Positions 1 to 7,008 of a stretch of DNA of 19,288 nt are shown here, piece after piece. Below the pieces are notes generated by a model. That model saw only the letters and a list, made by a program, of their open reading frames with translations, had not been told where the DNA came from and made no database searches. The DNA lies in the NCBI GenBank assembly GCA_041552055.1, contig JBFELO010000090.1:1-19288 (forward strand), given 5' to 3'. Numbering within the stretch: position 1 is the first letter of the stretch; each line of letters opens with the position of its first letter. The position numbers and the translations under genes are program-made. This DNA comes from JBFELO01 sp041552055. Its GTDB lineage: Bacteria > Acidobacteriota > Thermoanaerobaculia > Thermoanaerobaculales > Sulfomarinibacteraceae.

Positions 1-116
1 ACATCTATACGACTGATGAACTGGCAATTATTGTCAATATCTGTCCCAATAGCCACTTCCTGTTGCATGAGATCCCGGCGCACGCAGCTTGCGCTGCGAG
101 CACGGTGCGTCGCACC

Positions 117-150
117 GGGTGCCTCCGAAAGCGAGCTTTCGGAGTCACCC
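117..150. repeat. Long hairpin, 16-bp arms, 2-base loop
   Basis: Arms 117-132 and 135-150 are complementary with a single mismatch and enclose the dinucleotide GA. The core reads CCGAAAGC then GCTTTCGG. No T-tract follows on either strand, so it is not a classical intrinsic terminator. It is the strongest inverted repeat in the gene-free left end. Confidence 0.7.
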
Positions 151-596
151 GCTTCTCCGCACCAGGCCCGCCTGCAGCGGGCCGCCGGGATCTGGCGATA
201 TCACCGGCCCCACCCCTCTTTTTACATATATCGCTCCAAGCGCCGCCCCTCTCGCCGCGCCCTGCTCGCACGGCATCGGAGGGACGACCAGGCGGTCTAT
301 CCCTCCTCGCCTCGCTCGCGATGCGCACCGAGAGGGACACCTTTGGCGCGATCCGCTTCGCGGGGTCGGCGTGATGGGTGGCGGGACGCACTCGGCGGCA
401 GCGCCTACGGCGCTGCACGGGCTCGTGCTTTCACCCTCGCCCTGCCTCGAGGTCGCTTTCGGCTTCTACTGCGGCCCACGATGGACGGCCATCTGGCGCG
501 CTGACGCGCACCACCTGGCAACCCCTCGTGGCCCTCGTAACGAGGCCTTCGCGCCCTCGAGGCCACCGACCGTTGAAGGGATTGGGGGCCTGTCCG

Positions 597-622
597 CCCG
601 GCGCTCATGCATGAGTGCCGGG
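597..622. repeat. 26-bp palindrome
   Basis: Arms 597-609 and 610-622 are complementary apart from one G-T wobble. The centre is ATGCAT and the ends are CCCGG/CCGGG. It lies about 95 bases past the stop codon of the leftward TonB-receptor gene, so it could end or stabilise that transcript, but it has no T-tract. Confidence 0.55.
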
Positions 623-715
623 CTGGGCTTGAGGACTAGCCGGATGCCTCTCCTATCCTCTCCGATTCAGCCCACATGCACTCCCGCTCCCAAGCCCTGG
701 GCGGTCAGGCGGGGG

Positions 716-2875
716 CTAAAACCTATACCGCAGCCCCACCCGCAGGTTGCGTCCCGGCTCCGGCCGGTTGTTGAACGGCTCGGCGTACAGCTTGTCAGTG
801 AAGTTCTCCAGCGATGCGAGAACACCGAGGCCGAAGTCGAAGTCGTAGCCGGCGCGGAGGTCAAAGGTCGTGAAGCCCGGACTTTCGTCGGCGTCCTCTG
901 GAACGCGAGTCTGGTCGCTGACGATGCGCGCGCTCGCCTCGGCCCACCACCGGGGGTGCTGGTAGCGCAGGCCGGCCACCACCTTGAACGGCGGGATGAA
1001 GCCGAGCGGCTCGTCGTCGGCCTTGTTGTCGCCCTCGGAGTAGGCCGCGTTGACGAACAGGCTCCACCAGTTGGCGAAGATCGTCTCGAGGTCGAGCTCG
1101 ATGCCCCAGATCCGAGCCTCGGCGATGTTCTGGATCTGTCCGGTTTCATCACCGAAGTCGACGAAGGTGATGAAGTCCTGGATGTCGTTGTAATACAGGC
1201 TCAGACCACCGAAGTAGCGGTCGTACCGGGCCTTGAAGCCGAGCTCGTAGTTGAGCGAGGTCTCCGAGTCGAGGTCGGGGTTCTGGATGATGAACAGACC
1301 GGTGTTGGGCTCCTCGCCTGTGAACGACCGTTCCTGCAGGTTGGGCGAGCGGAAGCCGCGGGCGACGACAGCGTTCAGGTTGACGTGGTCGGTCACGGCG
1401 TAGGTCACGCCGACGTTGCCGGACAGTGCGCTGTCGGTGACGTCGAACGGCTCGCCGGCGTAGTTCGGGTCGTCCTTGGACACGAAGTCGAAGGTGTCTC
1501 CGCGGAGGCCGAGGTGCACCGACAGCGCCTCGGTGGCGGACCACCGGTCCTGGAGGTAGACGCCGATCCCGGTCTGCTCGCTCTTCGGCACGGCGACCTC
1601 GGTGCTCGGGGGGAGGCAGAAGCCGAAGCCAGGGTAACATTCCTCGAACAGAGCTTCGTCTTCGGCCTGATCCCGGTAGAAGTCGACGCCGAAGGTCAGG
1701 CGGTGGCGACCGGGATCGGCGATGCCCTGGGCGTTGAACCCGAGGCTGTCGATCATGGAACGGGTGAAGTCGTCTATGGTGTATGAGAAGCCCGGGACGT
1801 CGATATTGAGGTCGAAGACGGTCTCTTTCTCAATCTGCTGATAGAAGCCGCTGAGCGAGATGTCCTGCAGACCCCACACCGGCCCGGAGTTCCAGCCGAT
1901 GCCGAGCTTGTCACGGTCGAAGGTGGGGAAGGTGATCTCCGTCCCCGACGCCTCCAGGTCGAACCCCGGGAATCCGATGTCCTCGGTGCGGACCACCTCG
2001 GCGTTGACGCGAAGCACGCTCTGCGAGCCGGTCATGAAGCGCAGGCTGGCGTCGCCAGAGGTCTGCTTCATGCCGCTGTTGTACACCTCGTCGTCGTCGT
2101 TCACGAACTCCGCGAACCGTCCGTCCTGGTTCGCGCCGTCGGCGGCGGTGTAGTCGTTCGCCTCCTGGTAGGCCGCGCCGATGGTGAAGCCCCAGCCCTT
2201 GCCGGCGCCGGACACGTGCGCGCGGGCGTTCTGCGAGTCCGAGCTGGTGCCGTACCCGTACGCCACGTCGCCGTCGACCGTGAACTCCTGGGCGCCGAGG
2301 TCGGGCCGGCGGGTGAGGATGTTGATCACGCCGCCGATCGCGTCAGACCCGTACTGCACCGAGGCGGGGCCGCGCAGCACCTCGATCCGTTCGACCTCGG
2401 ACAGGTTGACGAGGCCGGGCTGGATCCCGGCGAAGGTGGTCGACTCGCGGGCGTTGTTGAGCCGCTGGCCGTCGACCAGGATCAGCACCCGGTTCGAGGA
2501 GAAGCCGCGGATCACGGGCCGGCCCCGGAACGGGCCTTCGCCCTCGATCTCCACCCCTGGGATCTGCTTGAACAGGTCGGCCATCTTCTCTGGCTGGGCC
2601 TGCTCGATCATCAGGCTGTCGATCACCGTGATCGGCGCCGGCGTGTTGGCGGACGCCTCCTCCTGCCGGGAAGCGGTCACCACGATCTGCTCGCGGAAGG
2701 TGCGGCCATCGTCCCCCTTCTCGTCAATCCGGACCCCTTGCGCCGATCCGGTGGCGGCTTCCGCCGATTCGGTGGATCCTTCCGCCACCTCCGTGGCCGG
2801 TTCGTTCGCGGCCGCCAGCGGAACGCCGGCGGCGAGCGCCACCAGGAGCCAGGTGGAAATCAGAGTTCGAGCCAT
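716..2875 (-). CDS. TonB-dependent outer-membrane receptor
   Basis: This 719-residue protein is an outer-membrane gated channel for a scarce ligand, powered by TonB-ExbBD. Residues 1-23 form a Sec signal peptide. After a low-complexity Ala/Glu/Ser linker comes a TonB-box-like segment EQIVVTA (62-68). The plug domain (about 75-190) has the typical strings RGFSSNRVLILVDGQRLN and VERIEVLRGPASVQYGSDAIGGVINI. The rest is a beta-barrel ending in Phe (GLRYRF). The length is normal for the heme/siderophore/cobalamin receptor group. An extracellular loop carries two cysteines (CYPGFGFC) that may form a disulphide. The ATG has a strong GAGGAGG ribosome-binding site about 6 bases upstream. The substrate cannot be read from the sequence: no periplasmic binding protein or ABC importer lies beside it, and I see no Fur box upstream. 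Confidence 0.95.
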   Translation of the reverse strand: MARTLISTWLLVALAAGVPLAAANEPATEVAEGSTESAEAATGSAQGVRIDEKGDDGRTFREQIVVTASRQEEASANTPAPITVIDSLMIEQAQPEKMADLFKQIPGVEIEGEGPFRGRPVIRGFSSNRVLILVDGQRLNNARESTTFAGIQPGLVNLSEVERIEVLRGPASVQYGSDAIGGVINILTRRPDLGAQEFTVDGDVAYGYGTSSDSQNARAHVSGAGKGWGFTIGAAYQEANDYTAADGANQDGRFAEFVNDDDEVYNSGMKQTSGDASLRFMTGSQSVLRVNAEVVRTEDIGFPGFDLEASGTEITFPTFDRDKLGIGWNSGPVWGLQDISLSGFYQQIEKETVFDLNIDVPGFSYTIDDFTRSMIDSLGFNAQGIADPGRHRLTFGVDFYRDQAEDEALFEECYPGFGFCLPPSTEVAVPKSEQTGIGVYLQDRWSATEALSVHLGLRGDTFDFVSKDDPNYAGEPFDVTDSALSGNVGVTYAVTDHVNLNAVVARGFRSPNLQERSFTGEEPNTGLFIIQNPDLDSETSLNYELGFKARYDRYFGGLSLYYNDIQDFITFVDFGDETGQIQNIAEARIWGIELDLETIFANWWSLFVNAAYSEGDNKADDEPLGFIPPFKVVAGLRYQHPRWWAEASARIVSDQTRVPEDADESPGFTTFDLRAGYDFDFGLGVLASLENFTDKLYAEPFNNRPEPGRNLRVGLRYRF

Positions 2876-3106
2876 CGGGTCCTCCTCGATGCAACAGATT
2901 CTGAGCCGCGGTCTTCGAAGCTCCTCGCACGAATATAGGGTTTCGCGCGATGTTTTTCTGCTCGAATCGGCCGAATTTGACGCTCACGTGACATTTCGTG
3001 TGGTTATGTCCAGATACGGTACGACGACGATGAAGGTGTAGACTTCTGAGCCGACGGCCGATTTTCGCCAACCGCGACGTGAAGCGACGAGGGCGACGGC
3101 CAGCGG

Positions 3107-5059
3107 ATGCGAACTCTGGAGGCGCCTCTGAGCCAGCTTCATCTGCTCGTCGAGAAACGCTTCTGGCCGCTGTTCTGGACCCAGTTCCTGGGGGCGTTCA
3201 ACGACAACGTTTTCCGTAACGCGCTCGCCATCCTGGTCGCCTACCGCAGCATGACCATGCTCGGCCTGGGCTCGGACAAGCTGGTGGTGGCGTTTCCGGG
3301 GATCTTCATCCTGCCGTTCTTCCTGTTCTCCGCCACCGCCGGACAGCTCTCGGATCGTCTCGTCAAGGCGTACATGATCCGGGGCGTCAAGGTGGCGGAG
3401 GTCGGGATCATGTCGCTCGCCGGAGTCGGGTTCGCCATCGGCAGCCTGCCGGTGCTGGTCGGCGTGCTGTTCCTGATGGGGCTGCAATCCACGTTCTTCG
3501 GGCCGGCCAAGTACTCGATCCTGCCGGACCTGCTCGACGACAGCTCGCTGGTGGGCGGCAACGCGCTGGTCGAGACCGGGACCTTCCTGGCGATACTGCT
3601 CGGGACGATCTGTGCGGGCGTGCTTGCCGACGTCAACGAGAGCTGGACCAGCTATGTCGGATTGGTGGTGGTGGCGGTGGCGATGACCGGGCTTGTAGCC
3701 AGCCTGTTCATCCGCCGCACTCCGCCGGCGAGCCCGGATCTCAAGGTAGATCTCAGTCCCATTCGCCCCATCCGCAAGATCCTGAGGGTGGCCACCGCCA
3801 ACCGAACCGTCAAGCTGACGATCCTCGGTCTGTCGTGGTTCTGGTTCCTCGGCGCCGCCTTCCTCGCTCTACTGCCGAACTTCACCAAGGACGTGCTGGG
3901 CGGCGACAAGCCGGTCTTGACGATGTTCTTGGCCGTTTTCTGCGTCGGGATCGGCGTCGGGTCGTTGCTCTGCGAGCGGCTGTCGCACCGGCGTCTGGAG
4001 CTCGGGCTGGTGCCGCTAGGATCGATCGGGATCTCGTTGTTTGCGGCGGATCTCGGGATTGCCTCCGGGAGGTACCTGGCGCTCCCGGGTGCGGCCGAGT
4101 TGCTCCGGATACCAGCATATTTCGGCGCCGCGAATTCGGGGCGCATCGTGGTCGACCTGTTCCTCATCGCCGTGTTTTCGGGGTTCTACACCGTGCCGCT
4201 GTTCACGCTGCTCCAACAGCGACCGGAGCCGGCGGTGCGATCTCGGGTGATCGCGGCCAACAACATCGTGAACTCGCTGTTCATCGTGTCGTCGTCGGCG
4301 TCCCTGATGGGAATGCTCGCTGTCGGTGTGACGATCCCCCAGATCTTCATCGTGCTGGGAGTTCTCAACGCGGCGGTCGCGGTCTACATCTACAGCGTCA
4401 TCCCCGAGTTCATGCTCAGGTTCTTTGCCTGGTGCGTCGCCAACGTCATGTACCGAATCCGGGTTTCGGGCCAGGAACACCTCCCCGGGCAAGGGCCGGC
4501 CGTGCTGGTGGCAAACCACGTCAGCTTCGTGGACTGGCTGCTCATCTTCTCGGTGTCCGCGCGTCCGGTCCGATTCGTCATGGAGCGTTCGTTCATGCGG
4601 CCGAGGGTGCTTGCCTTCCTGTTCCGTGATGCCAAGGTGATCCCGATCGCGAGCCGAGACGAGGACCCGGAGGTGCTCGCGGACGCCTACGACCGGATCG
4701 CGTCGGAGCTCGAGGACGGCCAGCTGGTGTGCGTTTTCCCGGAGGGTGCGATCACTCGGGACGGGCGGATGCAGCCGTTTCGATCCGGCATCGAACGGAT
4801 CGTCGAGCGAACGCCGGTGCCGGTGGTCCCGATGGCACTGGTCGGACTGTGGGGTTCGTTCTTCAGCCGACGCTGGGGCCGCGCCATGAGCCGGCCGTTC
4901 CGGCGGGTGTGGTCGCGGGTATCGGTCGTGATCGGTGCGTCGGTGCCGCCGGAGATGGTGACCGCCGAGGTCCTCGCGGAGCAGGTGGCCGTGCTCGGCG
5001 GCTGGCCGCCTCCGGAGGTGGAGGCGGCTCGGGGCTCGTGCGGTATCGAGGGCGGTTGA
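3107..5059 (+). CDS. LplT-like MFS transporter fused to PlsC-like acyltransferase
   Basis: The 650-residue protein has two parts. Residues about 15-430 are a 12-helix MFS domain. Its start, RFWPLFWTQFLGAFNDNVF, resembles LplT, the lysophospholipid flippase. Residues about 440-640 are a lysophospholipid/glycerol-3-phosphate acyltransferase domain with the H-x4-D catalytic motif NHVSFVD (His471, Asp476) and the substrate-binding FPEG motif (544-547). In known LplT-Aas systems the flippase brings lysophospholipid to the cytosolic face, where it is re-acylated. Here the acyl-ACP synthetase (AMP-binding) domain of Aas is absent, so the acyl donor must come from elsewhere. A role in membrane phospholipid repair or remodelling is inferred. 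The ATG is the first in frame before the conserved sequence, with only a weak GAGGG far upstream. The gene is divergent from the TonB receptor. Confidence 0.92.
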   Translation: MRTLEAPLSQLHLLVEKRFWPLFWTQFLGAFNDNVFRNALAILVAYRSMTMLGLGSDKLVVAFPGIFILPFFLFSATAGQLSDRLVKAYMIRGVKVAEVGIMSLAGVGFAIGSLPVLVGVLFLMGLQSTFFGPAKYSILPDLLDDSSLVGGNALVETGTFLAILLGTICAGVLADVNESWTSYVGLVVVAVAMTGLVASLFIRRTPPASPDLKVDLSPIRPIRKILRVATANRTVKLTILGLSWFWFLGAAFLALLPNFTKDVLGGDKPVLTMFLAVFCVGIGVGSLLCERLSHRRLELGLVPLGSIGISLFAADLGIASGRYLALPGAAELLRIPAYFGAANSGRIVVDLFLIAVFSGFYTVPLFTLLQQRPEPAVRSRVIAANNIVNSLFIVSSSASLMGMLAVGVTIPQIFIVLGVLNAAVAVYIYSVIPEFMLRFFAWCVANVMYRIRVSGQEHLPGQGPAVLVANHVSFVDWLLIFSVSARPVRFVMERSFMRPRVLAFLFRDAKVIPIASRDEDPEVLADAYDRIASELEDGQLVCVFPEGAITRDGRMQPFRSGIERIVERTPVPVVPMALVGLWGSFFSRRWGRAMSRPFRRVWSRVSVVIGASVPPEMVTAEVLAEQVAVLGGWPPPEVEAARGSCGIEGG

Positions 5060-5189
5060 TCGCGTTCAGTGGTTCGATCAGGGTGACGTGAAGTTGTGGT
5101 CTCCCGTCTCCGTTGTTAGGACTCCGCCGTGACAAGTCAGTCCGTCGCTCGCTCAGGATGACAAGGTGAGGGGGCTGCTACAGCCGGAG

Positions 5190-5212
5190 GGGCAGGGGAT
5201 CAAAACCTGCCC
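5190..5212. repeat. REP-like hairpin, GGGCAGG/CCTGCCC
   Basis: A perfect 7-bp stem (5190-5196 with 5206-5212) encloses a 9-base loop. It is followed by TACATTAA, not a T-tract. It resembles the GC-rich REP-type palindromes scattered in many bacterial genomes. The convergent placement would suit a terminator. Confidence 0.5.
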
Positions 5213-5238
5213 TACATTAAGTTATGCAGCAATCTGGT

Positions 5239-5260
5239 GGGCGGGGTTCATCCCCCGCCC
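5239..5260. repeat. REP-like hairpin, GGGCGGGG/CCCCGCCC
   Basis: A perfect 8-bp all-GC stem (5239-5246 with 5253-5260) has a 6-base loop, TTCATC. It lies 26 bases after the hairpin at 5190-5212, giving a pair typical of REP-like elements. It may stop transcription from both sides. Confidence 0.55.
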
Positions 5261-5347
5261 CATGAAGGTTTGAATCGTCAGAGTGTGCTCTCAGCCCCCC
5301 AGCCGATTTGTGGCGGCAGGCATGAGGGCGTCGGGGGTCAAACGGTC

Positions 5348-5376
5348 ACGGAGACGGATACGGATACGGAGACGGG
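5348..5376. repeat. Hexad array ACGGAK, four units plus a partial
   Basis: Four consecutive hexamers ACGGAG, ACGGAT, ACGGAT and ACGGAG are followed by ACGGG. A related period-6 array, CGGGTA on one strand and NNNCCC on the other, occurs at 12935-13068. Outside any gene. Confidence 0.65.
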
Positions 5377-5421
5377 TTCACTCCCGATGGATATCGACCG
5401 TCGGATCGCGCGTCCGGGCGA

Positions 5422-5964
5422 TCACCAGATCTTGACAGCCACCCTGGTACCGTCTTCGGCTTCCACCGTGACCAGCTCGCCATGGTTGACCGCCCCGAGG
5501 ATATCGAACACCATGCCCGGGTCGAAGGTTTCCCAGTCCCAATCGTCGAGTGCGTCGAGAACACCGTCCAGGGGCACGGTGCAGCGGACGCTCGCATCGT
5601 CGGCTTCCACCGCGACGACGAGATCGTCGCCCTGTTTCCTGATGTCGACGTGGGCGTCGTCCGCCCGCACCTTGACCAGAGTCGCGTCCGGTGTTTCGAG
5701 AAGCGATTGGACGGCGGTGAGGACGAGCTCTCGGTGCTGGCGAACCTCGGGTGGAACCACGGCCTCGGCCATCACGTCGTCGGGGATGAACGCCGTGGCG
5801 ACGTGGCCCACGACGAGCGGGAACGGCACCTTGATGTGGAACGCATCCGGCGCCGGCGTGTGCACGTCCACCACCACCCAGTCCATGATCAGAGCGGCCG
5901 TGACCATCCCTGCCAGCGTCGCCAGCAGGATGCCACCGAGCGTGGAAACTCCTCGTTCTCTCAT
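5422..5964 (-). CDS. Hypothetical anchored envelope protein, paralogue of the upstream gene
   Basis: A 180-residue protein of no family I recognise. One N-terminal hydrophobic segment (about residues 8-30) should act as a signal anchor, leaving the rest in the periplasm. It carries the phrase LVKVRADDAHVDI in the middle and LVTVEAEDGTRVAVKIW at the C-terminus. These match FVKVDAEDANVLV and LVTVDAEDATVRVWIE in the preceding gene's product, which has the same length. The two are therefore tandem paralogues, each with the motif twice. The ATG starts 2 bases after the TAG of that gene and has no good ribosome-binding site of its own, which implies translational coupling. Last gene of the PspC operon. 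A role in envelope-stress sensing alongside PspC is inference from position only. Confidence 0.8.
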   Translation of the reverse strand: MRERGVSTLGGILLATLAGMVTAALIMDWVVVDVHTPAPDAFHIKVPFPLVVGHVATAFIPDDVMAEAVVPPEVRQHRELVLTAVQSLLETPDATLVKVRADDAHVDIRKQGDDLVVAVEADDASVRCTVPLDGVLDALDDWDWETFDPGMVFDILGAVNHGELVTVEAEDGTRVAVKIW

Positions 5965-5966
5965 GA

Positions 5967-6509
5967 CTACTCGATCCAGACCCGGACTGTGGCGTCCTCG
6001 GCGTCGACCGTGACGAGATCACCGTCGGGCAGGCTGTCGAAGCTCTGCAGCAGAACGGCGAGATCGATCCGGTTTTCCTCGTCGATCGACAGTGCATCGA
6101 TGATGGTGTCCGGCACGGTGACCTTGACGATTGCGTGGTCGCCAGCCTCACCGATCTCGGTGACGTCGATGGTGAGGGTGCCTCCGCGCTTGCTCACGAG
6201 CACGTTTGCGTCCTCGGCGTCGACCTTGACGAAGTCGCCGTCAGGCGCGTCTTTGATCGCGCCGAGCAGCTGAGGCCAGTCGATGTCGGCGTCGTGGATC
6301 TCGAGGTCCACCTTGCCGGAGTGGAAGTGCTCGACGTCGACGCTCCGCAGCACGCTGAGCACCAGGCTGAGCGGGAGGTGAACCTCCACGTTGGTGCCGG
6401 CGTGCTGTTCCTTGACGTGGACGTTGAGCCATCTCGTGGTGTCGGTGGCGAGGGCCGGTCCGGCCACCATTAGGGCTACTGCGAGGGCGATGATCGGCGT
6501 GCGTTTCAT
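5967..6509 (-). CDS. Hypothetical secreted protein with repeated VDAEDA motif
   Basis: A 180-residue protein with a cleavable Sec signal peptide (MKRTPIIALAVALMVAGPALA, cut near residue 21), so it is periplasmic. The mature part is acidic. It contains two copies of a beta-strand-like motif, FVKVDAEDANVLV (middle) and LVTVDAEDATVRVWIE (C-terminus), each introduced by D-G-D. Both copies are shared with the next gene. The predicted strands and spaced short motifs suggest a beta-rich adhesive or sensor domain, but I cannot name a family. The ATG follows a strong GGAGGGAG site. Middle gene of the operon PspC, this gene, 5422-5964. The 52-base gap to the PspC gene holds no clear terminator, so the three are probably co-transcribed. 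Confidence 0.82.
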   Translation of the reverse strand: MKRTPIIALAVALMVAGPALATDTTRWLNVHVKEQHAGTNVEVHLPLSLVLSVLRSVDVEHFHSGKVDLEIHDADIDWPQLLGAIKDAPDGDFVKVDAEDANVLVSKRGGTLTIDVTEIGEAGDHAIVKVTVPDTIIDALSIDEENRIDLAVLLQSFDSLPDGDLVTVDAEDATVRVWIE

Positions 6510-6561
6510 GATGCTCCCTCCGAACGGTCTCGTTTAGGACAACGATGTCTCTCGCCTGTTG

Positions 6562-6804
6562 TTAACGGGCGTCGGTGGGAAAAGGTTCGGCGGTCGCCGA
6601 CGCTGCCGGGGCGTTCGGCATGACCAGCCACAGCACAAGGTAAACCAGGATCCCGGGGAAAGCGACCGACAGGATCGAAATCACGACGTACAGCACTCGA
6701 ACCGCGGTCGGGTTCCAGCCGAGCCACTCCGCGAAGCCGCCGCACACTCCGGCGATGACCCGGTTCGATCGTGACCTGAAAAGCGGGTTCCGTCTCGTGC
6801 TCAT
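6562..6804 (-). CDS. PspC-domain small membrane protein
   Basis: An 80-residue protein almost entirely made of a PspC domain: RSRSNRVIAGVCGGFAEWLG (about 11-30), then the helix WNPTAVRVLYVVISILS and a second hydrophobic stretch ending in LVLWLVMP. PspC-domain proteins sit in the inner membrane and, in the phage-shock response, sense envelope stress and release transcriptional activators. This short form has only the domain and a small tail, with no leucine-zipper or histidine-kinase part. The ATG has GGGAGGAG 6-7 bases upstream. It is the first gene of a leftward operon with the two paralogous exported proteins. The promoter and operator lie about 100-135 bases upstream. Confidence 0.92.
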   Translation of the reverse strand: MSTRRNPLFRSRSNRVIAGVCGGFAEWLGWNPTAVRVLYVVISILSVAFPGILVYLVLWLVMPNAPAASATAEPFPTDAR

Positions 6805-6841
6805 GTATCACTCCTCCCTCTGTGGACTGGATACGCATGAG

Positions 6842-6862
6842 CGAGCCGTTTGTTCCGGCTCG
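6842..6862. repeat. Leader hairpin of the PspC transcript
   Basis: CGAGCCG (6842-6848) pairs perfectly with CGGCTCG (6856-6862) around a 7-base loop. It lies in the predicted 5' untranslated leader of the leftward PspC operon, about 40 bases upstream of the start codon. Confidence 0.4.
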
Positions 6863-6881
6863 AGGTGGGCCTGGCCGGTCC

Positions 6882-6910
6882 TTGACAAAGCTCGGTTCAG
6901 ATTGTATTAA
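6882..6910 (+). promoter_or_regulatory. Possible opposing promoter across the same operator
   Basis: A perfect -35 TTGACA (6882-6887), a 17-base spacer and TATTAA (6905-6910) point rightwards. No rightward gene follows. A transcript would run antisense through the 3' end of the peptide-transporter gene. It may be fortuitous, but a perfect -35 at ideal spacing is notable in this composition. Confidence 0.35.
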
Positions 6911-6924
6911 TATTCTAGTACAAT
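6901..6924. promoter_or_regulatory. Symmetric operator over the PspC promoter
   Basis: Half-sites ATTGTATTA (6901-6909) and TAGTACAAT (6916-6924) are inverted copies with one mismatch, separated by 6 bases. The AT-rich dyad stands out in a GC-rich region. It covers the -10 box of the leftward promoter, as expected for a repressor site. The TTGTAYTA-type half-site resembles operators of the YtrA branch of GntR regulators, from memory. No GntR gene is in the window, so the regulator is unknown. Confidence 0.6.
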
Positions 6925-6939
6925 AAGAGACTAGGACAA
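6912..6939 (-). promoter_or_regulatory. Predicted sigma-70-type promoter of the PspC operon
   Basis: Read leftwards, a -35-like TTGTCC (6939-6934) is followed after 16 bases by a -10-like TAGAAT (6917-6912). Transcription would start near 6905, leaving a leader of about 100 bases before the PspC start codon. The -10 box lies within the symmetric operator. Confidence 0.5.
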
Positions 6940-7008
6940 TTGTCGATGTGTCCTGACGCACCCACGACGCGCCTTCGGGATTCGAAGCCTACCCGGGGAC
7001 TGATGAGC

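Larger units (their letters stand above)
1..715. other. Gene-free region of serial hairpins
   Basis: No open frame here looks like a protein: the translations are rich in Arg, Ala, Pro and Ser and have no domain or ribosome-binding site. The stretch does contain many self-complementary segments with short loops. The clear ones are 104-109/111-116, 117-132/135-150 (16-bp arms, one mismatch), 165-171/177-183, 278-284/300-306 with an inner 286-289/294-297 stem, 398-405/409-416, 415-419/424-428, 480-484/489-493, 533-538/540-545 and 597-609/610-622. It lies downstream of the leftward TonB-receptor gene. It could be a structured RNA, a set of REP-like elements, or a decayed region. I cannot tell which. 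Confidence 0.55.
5060..5421. repeat. Repeat-filled gap between convergent genes
   Basis: No coding sequence is apparent. In order it holds a degenerate heptad run (5099-5126, GTCTCC-type units with the third unit diverged), a dispersed word GCTCGCTCAGRATGACAA (5147-5164) that recurs at 19000-19017, two GC-rich hairpins (5190-5212 and 5239-5260) and a hexad array (5348-5376). The genes on both sides end into this gap, so the hairpins could serve as two-way transcription stops, though none has a T-tract. Confidence 0.6.

Noticed and set aside
1..715. tRNA or rRNA fragment in the gene-free left end
   Set aside because: No T-loop (GTTCGAATC-type), anticodon arm or conserved rRNA string is seen. 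The hairpins are independent and not arranged as a cloverleaf.
89..1786. Long plus-strand open frame (565 codons) at the left end
   Set aside because: It runs antisense through the TonB-receptor gene. Its translation has no domain or ribosome-binding site, and long antisense frames are expected in high-GC DNA.
5965..5966. Possible frameshift joining the two 180-residue genes
   Set aside because: Each has its own start, signal segment and equal length, and they align as tandem paralogues, so two genes are the simpler reading.
6902..6923. Fur or PadR operator over the PspC promoter
   Set aside because: The half-sites TTGTAYTA do not match the Fur consensus or the ATGT-ACAT pattern of PadR. 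A GntR/YtrA-like site fits better, and no regulator gene is beside it.
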